This document shows, piece after piece, positions 48,720 through 56,780 of a stretch of DNA of 64,000 bases. The stretch's first letter is position 1. The number at the start of each line of letters is the position of its first letter. Source of the stretch: Pseudalkalibacillus sp051842935 (GTDB taxonomy: Bacteria; Bacillota; Bacilli; Bacillales; Fictibacillaceae); the NCBI RefSeq assembly GCF_051842935.1, contig NZ_JBPXRR010000001.1, forward strand, positions 1,302,001 to 1,366,000, given 5' to 3'. The translations under genes were made by a program, and so were the position numbers. The notes under the pieces were generated by a model, which saw only the letters and a list, made by a program, of their open reading frames with translations, made no database searches and had not been told where the DNA came from.

Positions 48720-49007
48720 TCATGAACTGCGGATCATTTTAGCGTCAAATACGAATGGACCGAACGGTAGGACAGATGCGATGATACCCATTGCCGCTTT
48801 TCGGATGGACCAGCGGTAGTTGAACTTCAGATAGACGACCATCATGCAATAAAGAACGAAGAGACCACCGTGGATTGCACCGACAACGCTTACCGCCATT
48901 GGGTAATCGAACATATATTTTAAAGGCATGGCGATCCCAAGGAGGAGCAGGAAGGAAACCCCTTCAGAATATCCAACAATACGAAACGTTTTCAGCAAAT
49001 TATTCAA
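48720..49007 (-). CDS. DUF3817 membrane protein (YdzA-like)
   Basis: 95 residues from TTG 49007, chosen because AGGAG lies nine bases upstream; TTG 49016 would touch that site. Three membrane helices, with FRIVGYSEGVSFLLLLGIAM, MAVSVVGAIHGGLFVLYCMM and SIRKAAMGIIASVLPFGPFV matching DUF3817 (B. subtilis YdzA-like). Function unknown. Confidence 0.82.
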   Translation of the reverse strand: MNNLLKTFRIVGYSEGVSFLLLLGIAMPLKYMFDYPMAVSVVGAIHGGLFVLYCMMVVYLKFNYRWSIRKAAMGIIASVLPFGPFVFDAKMIRSS

Positions 49008-49280
49008 ATCTCTCAACTCCTAAAAACTTGTACTCAAAGCCATTATAACAATCCAGATCAGAAAACATACGTATTTTTTGTATACGAATTATGACAATCG
49101 GGGTTGTGGTTGGGAATTTGCATAAAATTAGTGATTTTGAATCGCAGTTCGATTAAAAACTCATCAAAACGAGGAACACTTCATCGCTTTTTGTTCAAAA
49201 GTTGGAATGACCGAGCAAAATACTATGATTTTTTGCAGAAATGAGAGTGATTGGATGTTGGGTTTTAGAATTTTCTCTAA

Positions 49281-49364
49281 TGTTCGGACCAAATCACGCT
49301 TGGTTCAGACAATTTTTGCGCATGTTCGGACAAAAATGCAATAGATTCTAACAAAAACAGACAT
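49281..49364. repeat. Second array with exact 21-bp period (core TTCGGAC)
   Basis: Cores GTTCGGAC (49282), GTTCAGAC (49303), GTTCGGAC (49324) and ATTCTAAC (49345) are 21 bp apart. Degenerate units flank them one base out of phase, including a TTTTAGAA at 49263, the core of the first array. It lies in the 437-base intergenic gap 49008-49444, which holds nothing else but the terminator at 49396. Confidence 0.8.
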
Positions 49365-49395
49365 ATGTTTTGCAAATCGGGTACATATTACTACC

Positions 49396-49432
49396 AAAAA
49401 ATGCTGCCCCAACACTTCCGGGCAGCATTTTT
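49396..49432. terminator. Terminator of the DUF4489-like gene pair
   Basis: A perfect 13-bp stem AAAAATGCTGCCC/GGGCAGCATTTTT (49396-49408 with 49420-49432). It would end the minus-strand transcript. Confidence 0.92.
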
Positions 49433-49444
49433 CCATTAAATTTC

Positions 49445-49921
49445 TTAATCACTGGCTCCATCCAATACAATCGCCGTAATGACTTGATCGGAAATGCGAT
49501 ACCTCGCATTATTGGTAATTACTTCAGCGAGCTGGAACCGATACACAAATGATTGGTCTTTTTCCAAACCAGTATCACAGAAATTGACCACCAGGGGTTC
49601 GATCGTATCCAGATCCGGTACATCTGTAGGGATGATCTCTGCACCTCTGAATGTCCATTCTTCAAGGTTTTTCACCGTTTTGGAAGCTCTCGATATCCGG
49701 ATCAACCGGTATGTGATCGTCAAATCGAGGTTCGCTCCAGTCGTTTGAAACGATAATACTTGAGAGTAGTTGAACAGAACACTCGGCAGGTTCACTTTAC
49801 CTGTATTCACAGCAACTTCAGCAAGTGTGACAGGAGGGTCATCCATCGACAACTGTTGGGGAAATTTCACTCGTCGGATGCGTCCACAATTCAAAATAGG
49901 TGTTTGCGAATCTCCATGCAT
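49445..49921 (-). CDS. Spore-type DUF4489-like single-domain protein
   Basis: 158 residues, one copy of the domain found twice in the preceding gene: PILNCGRIRRVKFPQQLSMD, PPVTLAEVAVNTGKVNLPSV, LTITYRLIRISRASK and VVNFCDTGLEKDQSFVYRFQ with conserved Cys positions. The pattern recalls DUF4489 proteins seen in spore-formers. ATG 49921 overlaps the upstream stop by one base (TGATG), indicating coupling; AAGGAG precedes it. A coat or exosporium role is inferred. Confidence 0.68.
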   Translation of the reverse strand: MHGDSQTPILNCGRIRRVKFPQQLSMDDPPVTLAEVAVNTGKVNLPSVLFNYSQVLSFQTTGANLDLTITYRLIRISRASKTVKNLEEWTFRGAEIIPTDVPDLDTIEPLVVNFCDTGLEKDQSFVYRFQLAEVITNNARYRISDQVITAIVLDGASD

Positions 49922-50979
49922 CAGTTCTTCTCCTTATGATTTGATCTCTTCTGTTGGTCGATACCGGTATAGACCTGGGCGGTCATGCTTTTCTGAGTAA
50001 TGTTATAGGAGGATTGCTGAGAAAGAGTAGCTTCAATGAGTTCAAAAGTGTACAGGATTTCAGCATCCGCCTTTACGTCGTCCAAGCAGTCACAAAAGTT
50101 GAACACAATCGGTTCTTTAATATTCGTGTCACTCACGAATTCCCTCAAAAATGGCCACGTTTGCAGCACTTTTCGGCCAGAGCCGTCTGTTCTTGATTTG
50201 ACCAAACGGAACGTCAAGTTACTGAAGTCTGCATTCCGTAGAATCGACGTTAAGAATCCTGAAAAATTGACCAACACACAGGGTTTTTTCACCACTTCTG
50301 GTCGAACAGTCACTTGAGTCAGAACTACGGGCGGGTCAGAAACGGAAAGGCGCAATGGTAACACTGGATTGAACACTCTCCCACAAGCGACAAAAGCCTG
50401 CCCGTTCGTTGTTTTTTTCGGAAGTGAAAAATTTCGATCGAGGAATAGCAACGGACCTCTTGGGCCTCTCCGCATTTGGATATCGTTGTTTTCTGTCTGT
50501 TCATCCAAAACAGTGGCAGTGATGCTTTTGTTCACGATTTCTAGATTCTCTAGACTGTTTGAATCAATCTGAGTGATCTCCAGGCGATAGGTAAACGAAC
50601 CTGATGTGCCCTTATCCATGCAATCACACACAGTAAGGACAGTCGGTTGGTTCGTAGTCACGTTCGCTACTTCATCTGCTCGAGCAGATTCGAACAGAAA
50701 TTCGTACTCTTGCAGAATTTGAGCATCATGTGAGCCATGATTCATCCGCACAAAACGATAAATGATCGATAGCTTTGGGTTAAGACCCAGCAAGGCAAAG
50801 TTAATGAACTCTGAGAATGTTACGAGAACACAAACATTACGTTCATCCCGTTGATTAGGAACTTCCACCTTGACCTCTCCAAGTACAATCGGGGGCATAC
50901 TCATATCGAGAGAATCTGGCAAGGGAGAATCGAACACTTTTCCACATTTCACGAAGGGCAATGACTTCAATTTGGCCAT
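49921..50979 (-). CDS. Tandem DUF4489-like two-domain protein
   Basis: 352 residues with two copies of a 150-residue domain. The first runs from KSLPFVKCGKVFDSPLPDSL to LTVCDCMDKGTSGSFTYRLE and the second from QAFVACGRVFNPVLPLRLSV to FNFCDCLDDVKADAEILYTF; both end near I-x-x-K-S-(I/M)-T-A-x-V. Conserved Cys pairs (CG near the start; CDC near the end) may form disulfides. It has no signal peptide, as expected for proteins made in the mother cell. ATG 50979 is favoured with AGGAG six bases upstream. The function is inferred to be spore surface. Confidence 0.68.
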   Translation of the reverse strand: MAKLKSLPFVKCGKVFDSPLPDSLDMSMPPIVLGEVKVEVPNQRDERNVCVLVTFSEFINFALLGLNPKLSIIYRFVRMNHGSHDAQILQEYEFLFESARADEVANVTTNQPTVLTVCDCMDKGTSGSFTYRLEITQIDSNSLENLEIVNKSITATVLDEQTENNDIQMRRGPRGPLLFLDRNFSLPKKTTNGQAFVACGRVFNPVLPLRLSVSDPPVVLTQVTVRPEVVKKPCVLVNFSGFLTSILRNADFSNLTFRLVKSRTDGSGRKVLQTWPFLREFVSDTNIKEPIVFNFCDCLDDVKADAEILYTFELIEATLSQQSSYNITQKSMTAQVYTGIDQQKRSNHKEKN

Positions 50980-51067
50980 CATGATCTCCTTTTCTCGTTG
51001 TATTGAAAAGAGCCTAACCATTCAACTAATCCATTGTATGCAAAAAGAGGAACATAAAATTAATCTC

Positions 51068-51097
51068 TTGACAAATTGTCAGTAAATTTACTACTAT
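51068..51097 (+). promoter_or_regulatory. Promoter of the trp operon
   Basis: TTGACA (51068-51073), an 18-nt spacer and TACTAT (51092-51097). It lies 14 bases before the first TRAP triplet and about 300 bases before trpD. Confidence 0.65.
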
Positions 51098-51110
51098 AAG
51101 TTTAAGTTTT

Positions 51111-51172
51111 TAGAATGAAATTAGATTAGTTGAGATGAGAATGAGAGACGAGTTTGAGAGAGTTGAGGCGAG
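51111..51172 (+). promoter_or_regulatory. trp leader: TRAP (MtrB) binding site with 11 triplets
   Basis: UAG or GAG triplets occur at 51111, 51122, 51127, 51132, 51137, 51143, 51150, 51156, 51160, 51165 and 51170: three UAG and eight GAG, eleven in all, spaced mostly 5-7 nt. Eleven matches the 11-subunit TRAP ring. GCTAAGG just after the last triplet can pair with CCTT-GGGC of the terminator to form an antiterminator. Tryptophan-bound TRAP would cover the triplets and free the terminator. Confidence 0.9.
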
Positions 51173-51194
51173 CTAAGGTACGTTTACAGAAGAC

Positions 51195-51233
51195 AAATCC
51201 TTGGGCACCTTTATGTCCATAGGATTTTTTTAT
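51195..51233 (+). terminator. trp leader attenuator terminator
   Basis: AAATCCT-TGGGCA pairs with TGTCCA-T-AGGATTT around loop CCTTTA, then seven T residues. It follows the TRAP triplets and precedes trpD by 165 bases, so it is a conditional terminator. Confidence 0.9.
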
Positions 51234-51398
51234 TTTTATACCTTCCTATTTCCATACCTCAGCTCTATCCGTACTCCGTTCAGAAATGGAGAGTGATAGA
51301 GATGGAACTTCTATGTATTGATGTACAACTCAAATTTATCCCACCTTGAACTTCTCTTGATCTACCTATGAATCAAATAGATCGAGAGGAGACTACAA

Positions 51399-52421
51399 AT
51401 GATACAAATCCAATTAAAGAGAGCAATAGAGGGCTTTACTTTTACAGAAAAAGAAGCCAAATCGATCATGGACCAGATCATGACGGGGCAGGTCAACTCC
51501 AGTCAGCTTGCTAGTTTACTGACCATTTTAAGGATGCGTGGTGAAACGGTTGATGAACTGACAGGCTTTGCACGTTCAATGCGAGAACATGCCGTCCGTT
51601 TCCCCGTGAACCTTGAAGATGCTGTAGATACATGCGGCACTGGCGGAGATGGTTCCAGCACATTCAACATTTCCACAGCATCAGCCATCGTCATGTCAGC
51701 GTTAGGCGTAAAGGTCGCGAAGCATGGTAACCGTTCATTCTCTTCGAAAAGTGGAAGCGCAGATGTTCTTGAACAACTGAACATTCCGACACAATCTGGT
51801 GTAAAAGAAGCGCTGAACGCTTTGGATTCGCATTCGATGACGTTCTTATTCGCGCCACTCTATCATCCTGCGATGAAACATGCTGTGCAGCCGAGAAAGG
51901 ACATCGGTTTCCGTACGGTGTTCAACATACTCGGACCGCTCTGTAATCCAGCTGGCTGCAGCCGACAATTGATCGGGGTTTATGAACCGATGTTGGCGGA
52001 TAAAATGGCGCAGGTCGTTCAACGACTCGGCATTCAAAAAGCTCTGATTGTCACAGGCTCAGATGGCTTGGATGAGTGCACGATTACGACCTCCACAAAA
52101 GTGCTGGTGGTGACGCCGGATTCCATTGAATCCATGGAACTGATTCCAGAAGATTTCGGGCTTTCGAGAGGATCTTTGAAAGACATACAAGTCGGTTCAC
52201 CGAGTGAAAGTGCCCACTTGATCCGCCAGGTATTCGGAGGCACTTCCAATTCGTCAGCTAAAAACATCGTCATCCTGAATGCAGCTGCCGGTCTAGTCGC
52301 TTCTGGAAAAGCGGATTCTTTTATAAAAGCCGTCCCGATTGTGAAAGACGCATTGGAATCTGGTAGGGTCATGAACCACTATTTGAGCATGACGAACACA
52401 GAGGAGCGTTCGTATGCTTAA
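51399..52421 (+). CDS. trpD: Anthranilate phosphoribosyltransferase TrpD
   Basis: 340 residues. It joins anthranilate and PRPP in tryptophan synthesis. Visible motifs are VDTCGTGGDGSSTFNISTAS near residue 76 with the glycine-rich PRPP loop, KHGNRSFSSKSGSADVLEQL, and RKDIGFRTVFNILGPLCNPA. It is the first gene of a trp operon that lacks trpE at this position. ATG with GAGAGGAGA upstream. trpC overlaps its end by 8 bases. Confidence 0.96.
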   Translation: MIQIQLKRAIEGFTFTEKEAKSIMDQIMTGQVNSSQLASLLTILRMRGETVDELTGFARSMREHAVRFPVNLEDAVDTCGTGGDGSSTFNISTASAIVMSALGVKVAKHGNRSFSSKSGSADVLEQLNIPTQSGVKEALNALDSHSMTFLFAPLYHPAMKHAVQPRKDIGFRTVFNILGPLCNPAGCSRQLIGVYEPMLADKMAQVVQRLGIQKALIVTGSDGLDECTITTSTKVLVVTPDSIESMELIPEDFGLSRGSLKDIQVGSPSESAHLIRQVFGGTSNSSAKNIVILNAAAGLVASGKADSFIKAVPIVKDALESGRVMNHYLSMTNTEERSYA

Positions 52422-53175
52422 CAAAATCGTCGAAACGAAAAAGCAGGAACTCTTAGATATACCAACATCCTTTGAAGATCATGCTTACCCGATCCGGTCT
52501 TTGTCTGATGCAATAAAGTACCCGACTCGTCAGCTGGGACTCATTGCAGAGGTGAAGAAAGCATCACCTTCAAAAGGGCTCATACGTGAACATATCGAAC
52601 CTGTTGAAATTGCAAAAACATACGAACAGGCTGGTGCCGATGCAATTTCCGTTCTGACAGATCGTGATTACTTCCAGGGATCGAAGGCGTACTTGACGGA
52701 AATCCGGAATGCTACCCATCTACCTCTTCTGAGAAAGGACTTCATCATTGATCCGATCCAGGTAGAGGAAAGCAAGGCGATTGGGGCCGATGCAATCCTG
52801 TTGATCCAAGCTATTTTGGAACCGGTGCAGGCAAAAGAACTTTTTGTAGTAGCAAAAGAACTTGGACTGGAAGTGTTACTCGAGGTGCATTCCATCGATG
52901 AGTTGGACACCGCGCTTTCAAACTTTACACCAGATCTACTAGGTATCAATAACCGTGATCTCCGGACATTTGAAACGAGAGTGGAGCATACGCGGATAAT
53001 TGCTGAACAGATCCCAGAAAATGTCCCCTTCATAAGTGAGAGTGGCATCGTTACGAAGGAGGATGTCTCATTGGTCGGAAAAGCTGGAGCAAAAGGGATA
53101 CTGGTCGGTGAAACGTTGATGCGTGCGAAATCCATCCCCAAATGTATAGCCGATTTGTTTGGTGATATAGAATGA
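52414..53175 (+). CDS. trpC: Indole-3-glycerol phosphate synthase TrpC
   Basis: 253 residues, a TIM barrel: LIAEVKKASPSKGLIREHIE (catalytic Lys), GADAISVLTDRDYFQGSKAY, LLRKDFIIDPIQVEESKAIG, GINNRDLRTFETRV and ISESGIVTKEDV. It closes the indole ring from CdRP. It overlaps trpD by 8 bases and trpF by 4 bases. Confidence 0.96.
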   Translation: MLNKIVETKKQELLDIPTSFEDHAYPIRSLSDAIKYPTRQLGLIAEVKKASPSKGLIREHIEPVEIAKTYEQAGADAISVLTDRDYFQGSKAYLTEIRNATHLPLLRKDFIIDPIQVEESKAIGADAILLIQAILEPVQAKELFVVAKELGLEVLLEVHSIDELDTALSNFTPDLLGINNRDLRTFETRVEHTRIIAEQIPENVPFISESGIVTKEDVSLVGKAGAKGILVGETLMRAKSIPKCIADLFGDIE

Positions 53176-53822
53176 CCAAATTGAAGATTTGTGGAGCACG
53201 TTCACGTGAAGATTATGTGAAAATCCAAAAAAGCTCGGCCGATTATGCCGGATTCATTTTTGCAGAAAGCAAAAGGAGAGTTGCGCCTCAGGACGTGAAG
53301 CGTTGGACCATCGGAAACCAAGGCATTTCTCATGTCGGTGTATTCGTAAATCCGACCTTAAAGCAAATCAAAGAAACATTGGTAGAGGTAGATCTAGATG
53401 TCCTTCAGCTCCATGGCACAGAATCTGTCTCATTCATCAAGCAAGTGAAAGCCCAGACGGATAAAGTTATCTGGAAGGCACTGCCTCATTCTGAACAGAC
53501 GCTCGATGAAATGGCCGACTACATGGCAGTAGTTGATGGATTCGTCATTGATACAAAGGTGAAAGGAAAAACCGGTGGGACAGGTATTCGTTTTGATTGG
53601 GAAGCGATTCCTGCTTATACAGAACTCGCAAAAAAGAATGAAAAGCTTTGTTTGATCGCGGGTGGTATCCATCCAGACAATGTACAAGCGTGTCTTTCTA
53701 AAAAACCTCTCGGGATCGACCTGTCGAGCGGTGTAGAACAAAATGAACGGAAAAGTGAAACGGAAATCAGCAAACTGACAGAAAGGATGAACGCATATGC
53801 CAACAGCATTGTATCCAGATAA
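53172..53822 (+). CDS. trpF: Phosphoribosylanthranilate isomerase TrpF
   Basis: 216 residues: KLKICGARSREDYVKIQKSS with the catalytic Cys near residue 7, YAGFIFAESKRRV, VGVFVNPTLKQIKETL, LQLHGTES, and GIDLSSGVEQNERKSETEIS. It converts PRA to CdRP. It overlaps trpC by 4 bases and trpB by 26 bases, so translation is coupled. Confidence 0.95.
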   Translation: MTKLKICGARSREDYVKIQKSSADYAGFIFAESKRRVAPQDVKRWTIGNQGISHVGVFVNPTLKQIKETLVEVDLDVLQLHGTESVSFIKQVKAQTDKVIWKALPHSEQTLDEMADYMAVVDGFVIDTKVKGKTGGTGIRFDWEAIPAYTELAKKNEKLCLIAGGIHPDNVQACLSKKPLGIDLSSGVEQNERKSETEISKLTERMNAYANSIVSR

Positions 53823-55005
53823 AAAAGGACGTTTCGGGCAATTCGGAGGGCGATATGTTCCTGAAACGTTAATGTTCGCTCTAGAAGAATTGGAAGGCGA
53901 ATTTCATGAAGCCATTCAGGATCCCGACTTTCAGGAAGAGCTTCATAAAGAATTGAACTTATATTCCGGTAGACCGACACCGCTCACTTATGCGGAAAAC
54001 ACGACCAAAAGATTTGGTGGAGCAAAAATCTACTTGAAACGTGAAGATTTGAACCACACAGGTGCGCACAAGATCAACAATGCCATCGGACAAGTTTTAC
54101 TCGCTAAAAGAATGAACAAAACGAAAGTCGTTGCAGAGACAGGAGCAGGCCAACATGGTGTAGCAGTCGCGACTGCATGTGCTCGTTACGGACTGTCTTG
54201 TAAAGTATTCATGGGTAAAGAAGACATTGAACGTCAATCGTTGAATGTTTTCCGGATGAAGCTGCTGGGAGCAGAGGTCGTCTCAGTGACAAGCGGCAGC
54301 AAAACCTTGAAAGATGCTACGAATGAAGCGATCCGGTACTGGGCAGGTGCCGTGCAGGATACCTTCTATTGCATCGGTTCGGTCGTTGGACCTCATCCTT
54401 ATCCTATGATCGTACGGGATTTCCAACGGGTCATCGGTTTGGAAACGAAGGAGCAGCATGTTGAGTTTGAACGAAAACTTCCAGAAACCGTCATCGCCTG
54501 TGTGGGTGGTGGCAGTAACGCGATGGGCATGTTCCATCCCTTTCTGGAAGATCAGGAAGTGAATCTCATCGGAGTAGAAGCTGGAGGACTAGGAATCGAG
54601 ACAGGCAGACATGCCGCTTCCATCACGACAGGTTCAATCGGTGTGTTACATGGCTCAATGACATATCTCAATCAGGATGAGAGTGGTCAAATCGTTGAAC
54701 CTTACTCCATTTCTGCAGGTCTCGATTACCCAGGTGTAGGACCGGAACATTCTTACCTGGCTGCGTCTAAACGGGTGACCTACAAAACGATTACAGACGC
54801 AGAAGCGTTAGATGCACTGAAAATTCTCTCAGAGGAAGAAGGGATTTTACCCGCGATCGAAAGTGCACATGCCTTGGCGCAAGCATTTAAAGAGGCAGAA
54901 GTCCAGCCTGAACACACGTCCATTGTCGTTTGTCTTTCCGGACGTGGTGATAAAGATGTAACAACCATCATGAATTTGCTAGAGGAGGAAGGAAGCAATG
55001 AATAA
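53797..55005 (+). CDS. trpB: Tryptophan synthase beta chain TrpB
   Basis: 402 residues: FGQFGGRYVPETLMFALEEL, YSGRPTPLTYAENTTKRFGG, LKREDLNHTGAHKINNAIGQ (PLP-binding Lys near residue 89), AETGAGQHGVAVATACARYG, CVGGGSNAMGMFHPF and EGILPAIESAHALA. It makes tryptophan from indole and serine with PLP. It overlaps trpA by 8 bases. Confidence 0.97.
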   Translation: MPTALYPDKKGRFGQFGGRYVPETLMFALEELEGEFHEAIQDPDFQEELHKELNLYSGRPTPLTYAENTTKRFGGAKIYLKREDLNHTGAHKINNAIGQVLLAKRMNKTKVVAETGAGQHGVAVATACARYGLSCKVFMGKEDIERQSLNVFRMKLLGAEVVSVTSGSKTLKDATNEAIRYWAGAVQDTFYCIGSVVGPHPYPMIVRDFQRVIGLETKEQHVEFERKLPETVIACVGGGSNAMGMFHPFLEDQEVNLIGVEAGGLGIETGRHAASITTGSIGVLHGSMTYLNQDESGQIVEPYSISAGLDYPGVGPEHSYLAASKRVTYKTITDAEALDALKILSEEEGILPAIESAHALAQAFKEAEVQPEHTSIVVCLSGRGDKDVTTIMNLLEEEGSNE

Positions 55006-55798
55006 GCGATTCGAATCATTGAAAAACGATTCTAAACCATTGTTCATCCCGTTCATCATGGCAGGAGATCCTACACCGGAAGACACCATCGAGACCGCGT
55101 TGATTTTACAAGAAGAAGGAGCGAATGTTCTAGAGCTTGGAATTCCTTATTCGGATCCGCTTGCTGATGGCCCCGTCATTCAAGAGGCAGCGAAACGTGC
55201 TAAAGGAATGACCATCGGAAAAGCGATGAAACTTGTCGGAGAAATGCGTAAGAGAGGTTTGGAAATTCCAGTCCTCATCTTCACTTATATTAATCCTTTC
55301 CTACGACTTGGAGAGGAGCAGTTCTTCCAATTGGCTAAAGAGAACGATATTGATGGGTTATTGATTCCAGACCTGCCATTTGAAGAGAGTGAAAACTTGC
55401 GGGAAAGATGTGATGCAGAGTCCATCAGCTTCATATCTCTGGTCGCACCAACGACCTCCCCTGAGCGGTTGATTCAGATTGCTCAGTCCGCCCAAGGCTT
55501 TTTATACTGTGTTTCTTCTCTAGGAGTCACAGGTGAACGAAAAGACTTCCATCCTGAAACGAAAAGACTTTTGCAAGAATCGAAGTTCTATACAGATGTG
55601 CCGGTGGCATTAGGATTCGGGATCTCAACGAGACAGCAGTTCATCGATGTAGGGGAAGTGTGTGACGGAGTCATCATCGGTAGCTCATTGATCAAGAAAG
55701 CACACGAGTTGAGAGAAGATCCATCTGCTGATTTCAGAAGTGCCTTTAGAGCTTACTTATCTTCACTCGTAAAAGGTGAACAACATGTCAACAGCTAA
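54998..55798 (+). CDS. trpA: Tryptophan synthase alpha chain TrpA
   Basis: 266 residues, a TIM barrel: FIPFIMAGDPTPEDTIETAL, LELGIPYSDPLADGPVIQEA with catalytic Glu/Asp, LIFTYINPFLRLGEEQFFQL, IDGLLIPDLPFEES, GFLYCVSSLGVTGERKDF and ALGFGISTRQQF. It cleaves indole-glycerol phosphate and passes indole to TrpB. It overlaps the following aldolase gene by 14 bases. Confidence 0.96.
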   Translation: MNKRFESLKNDSKPLFIPFIMAGDPTPEDTIETALILQEEGANVLELGIPYSDPLADGPVIQEAAKRAKGMTIGKAMKLVGEMRKRGLEIPVLIFTYINPFLRLGEEQFFQLAKENDIDGLLIPDLPFEESENLRERCDAESISFISLVAPTTSPERLIQIAQSAQGFLYCVSSLGVTGERKDFHPETKRLLQESKFYTDVPVALGFGISTRQQFIDVGEVCDGVIIGSSLIKKAHELREDPSADFRSAFRAYLSSLVKGEQHVNS

Positions 55799-56741
55799 AA
55801 TCATCGACTGTACGATTCGAGATGGAGGACTCGTGAACAATTGGAATTTCAGCATCGAGTTCGTAAGTAATTTGTATGAAGCGCTTGATCAAGCAGGGAT
55901 CGAATATATGGAAATCGGTTATAAAAACGCACCTGGGTTAGTGGGAGATGAGGATACTGGACCTTGGCGCTTCTGTCGGGAAGACCTATTAACGAAAACC
56001 ATTCCCATTAAGAAGCGGACCAAGTTGTCCGTTATGGTGGATATCGGAAAGTTTACACTAGATGATATACCGATAGCACAAGATAGTCTGATCGACATGA
56101 TCCGTGTTGCTTGCTACAGTTCTCAAATTGAAGAAGCCATCACCACTGTCAATGTGTTGCATGAAAAAGGATATGAGACGTGTCTGAACATCATGGCAGT
56201 ATCGAATGTGGATCAGGTGGAATTGAAACAAAAGTTGAGGAAAGTCCAACATTGTTCAGTCGATGTGGTCTATATCGTCGACTCGTTCGGAAGCTTGTAC
56301 ATGGAAGAAATCCGTAGATTGGCGGAAATTTACAAGCGCATGTTACCAGATAAACAAATCGGTATCCATGCACACAACAATTTGCAGCTTGCTTTCGCCA
56401 ACACCATTGCAGCAGAGCAAGCAGGAAGCAGGTTTTTGGATTCGACAGTGTATGGAATGGGAAGAGCAGCAGGCAATTGTCCCACCGAATTGTTGATTGG
56501 TTATCTACAACCAAAATATGATCTTAAACCCGTTCTAAAGGCCATAGAAGAAAGCCTAATCCCGCTTCGTAAAGAAATGGAATGGGGTTATCTGATTCCT
56601 TATGCCATTTCAGGTCAGATGAATGATCATCCTAGGAAAGCGATCGCTTTACGAGAAAAGGATGAATTGAAAGACAAGTACGTAGCGTTTTATGAGCAAT
56701 CTAAAAGCATGGAAGAGAACCCTCTTCAAGCTGCAAAATAG
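55785..56741 (+). CDS. HMGL-like aldolase (4-hydroxy-2-oxovalerate aldolase/DRE-TIM family) inside the trp operon
   Basis: 318 residues. The start KIIDCTIRDGGLVNNWNFSI carries the DRE-TIM catalytic Arg-Asp (normally D-x-T-x-R-D). Later segments are YMEIGYKNAPGLVGDEDTGP, VDVVYIVDSFGSLYMEEIRR, IGIHAHNNLQLAFANTIAAE with the metal-binding HxHN, and DSTVYGMGRAAGNCPTELLI. This divalent-metal aldolase family cleaves or condenses 2-oxo acids; the substrate here is unknown. It lies between trpA and trpEG and is translationally coupled to trpA, so it is presumably made with the pathway. Only the position suggests a link to aromatic metabolism. Confidence 0.85.
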   Translation: MSTAKIIDCTIRDGGLVNNWNFSIEFVSNLYEALDQAGIEYMEIGYKNAPGLVGDEDTGPWRFCREDLLTKTIPIKKRTKLSVMVDIGKFTLDDIPIAQDSLIDMIRVACYSSQIEEAITTVNVLHEKGYETCLNIMAVSNVDQVELKQKLRKVQHCSVDVVYIVDSFGSLYMEEIRRLAEIYKRMLPDKQIGIHAHNNLQLAFANTIAAEQAGSRFLDSTVYGMGRAAGNCPTELLIGYLQPKYDLKPVLKAIEESLIPLRKEMEWGYLIPYAISGQMNDHPRKAIALREKDELKDKYVAFYEQSKSMEENPLQAAK

Positions 56742-56780
56742 TTGAGAAAAGCTGAGACAGGAGAGTTAGTTGAGCATGAG
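56739..56780 (+). promoter_or_regulatory. Second TRAP-like triplet cluster over the trpEG start
   Basis: UAG at 56739, GAG at 56744, GAG at 56754, GAG at 56761, UAG at 56767, GAG at 56772 and GAG at 56778: seven triplets spanning the end of the aldolase gene, the AGGAG ribosome-binding site and the TTG start. This resembles the TRAP sites over the trpG ribosome-binding site in B. subtilis and would block translation when tryptophan is abundant. Confidence 0.6.
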
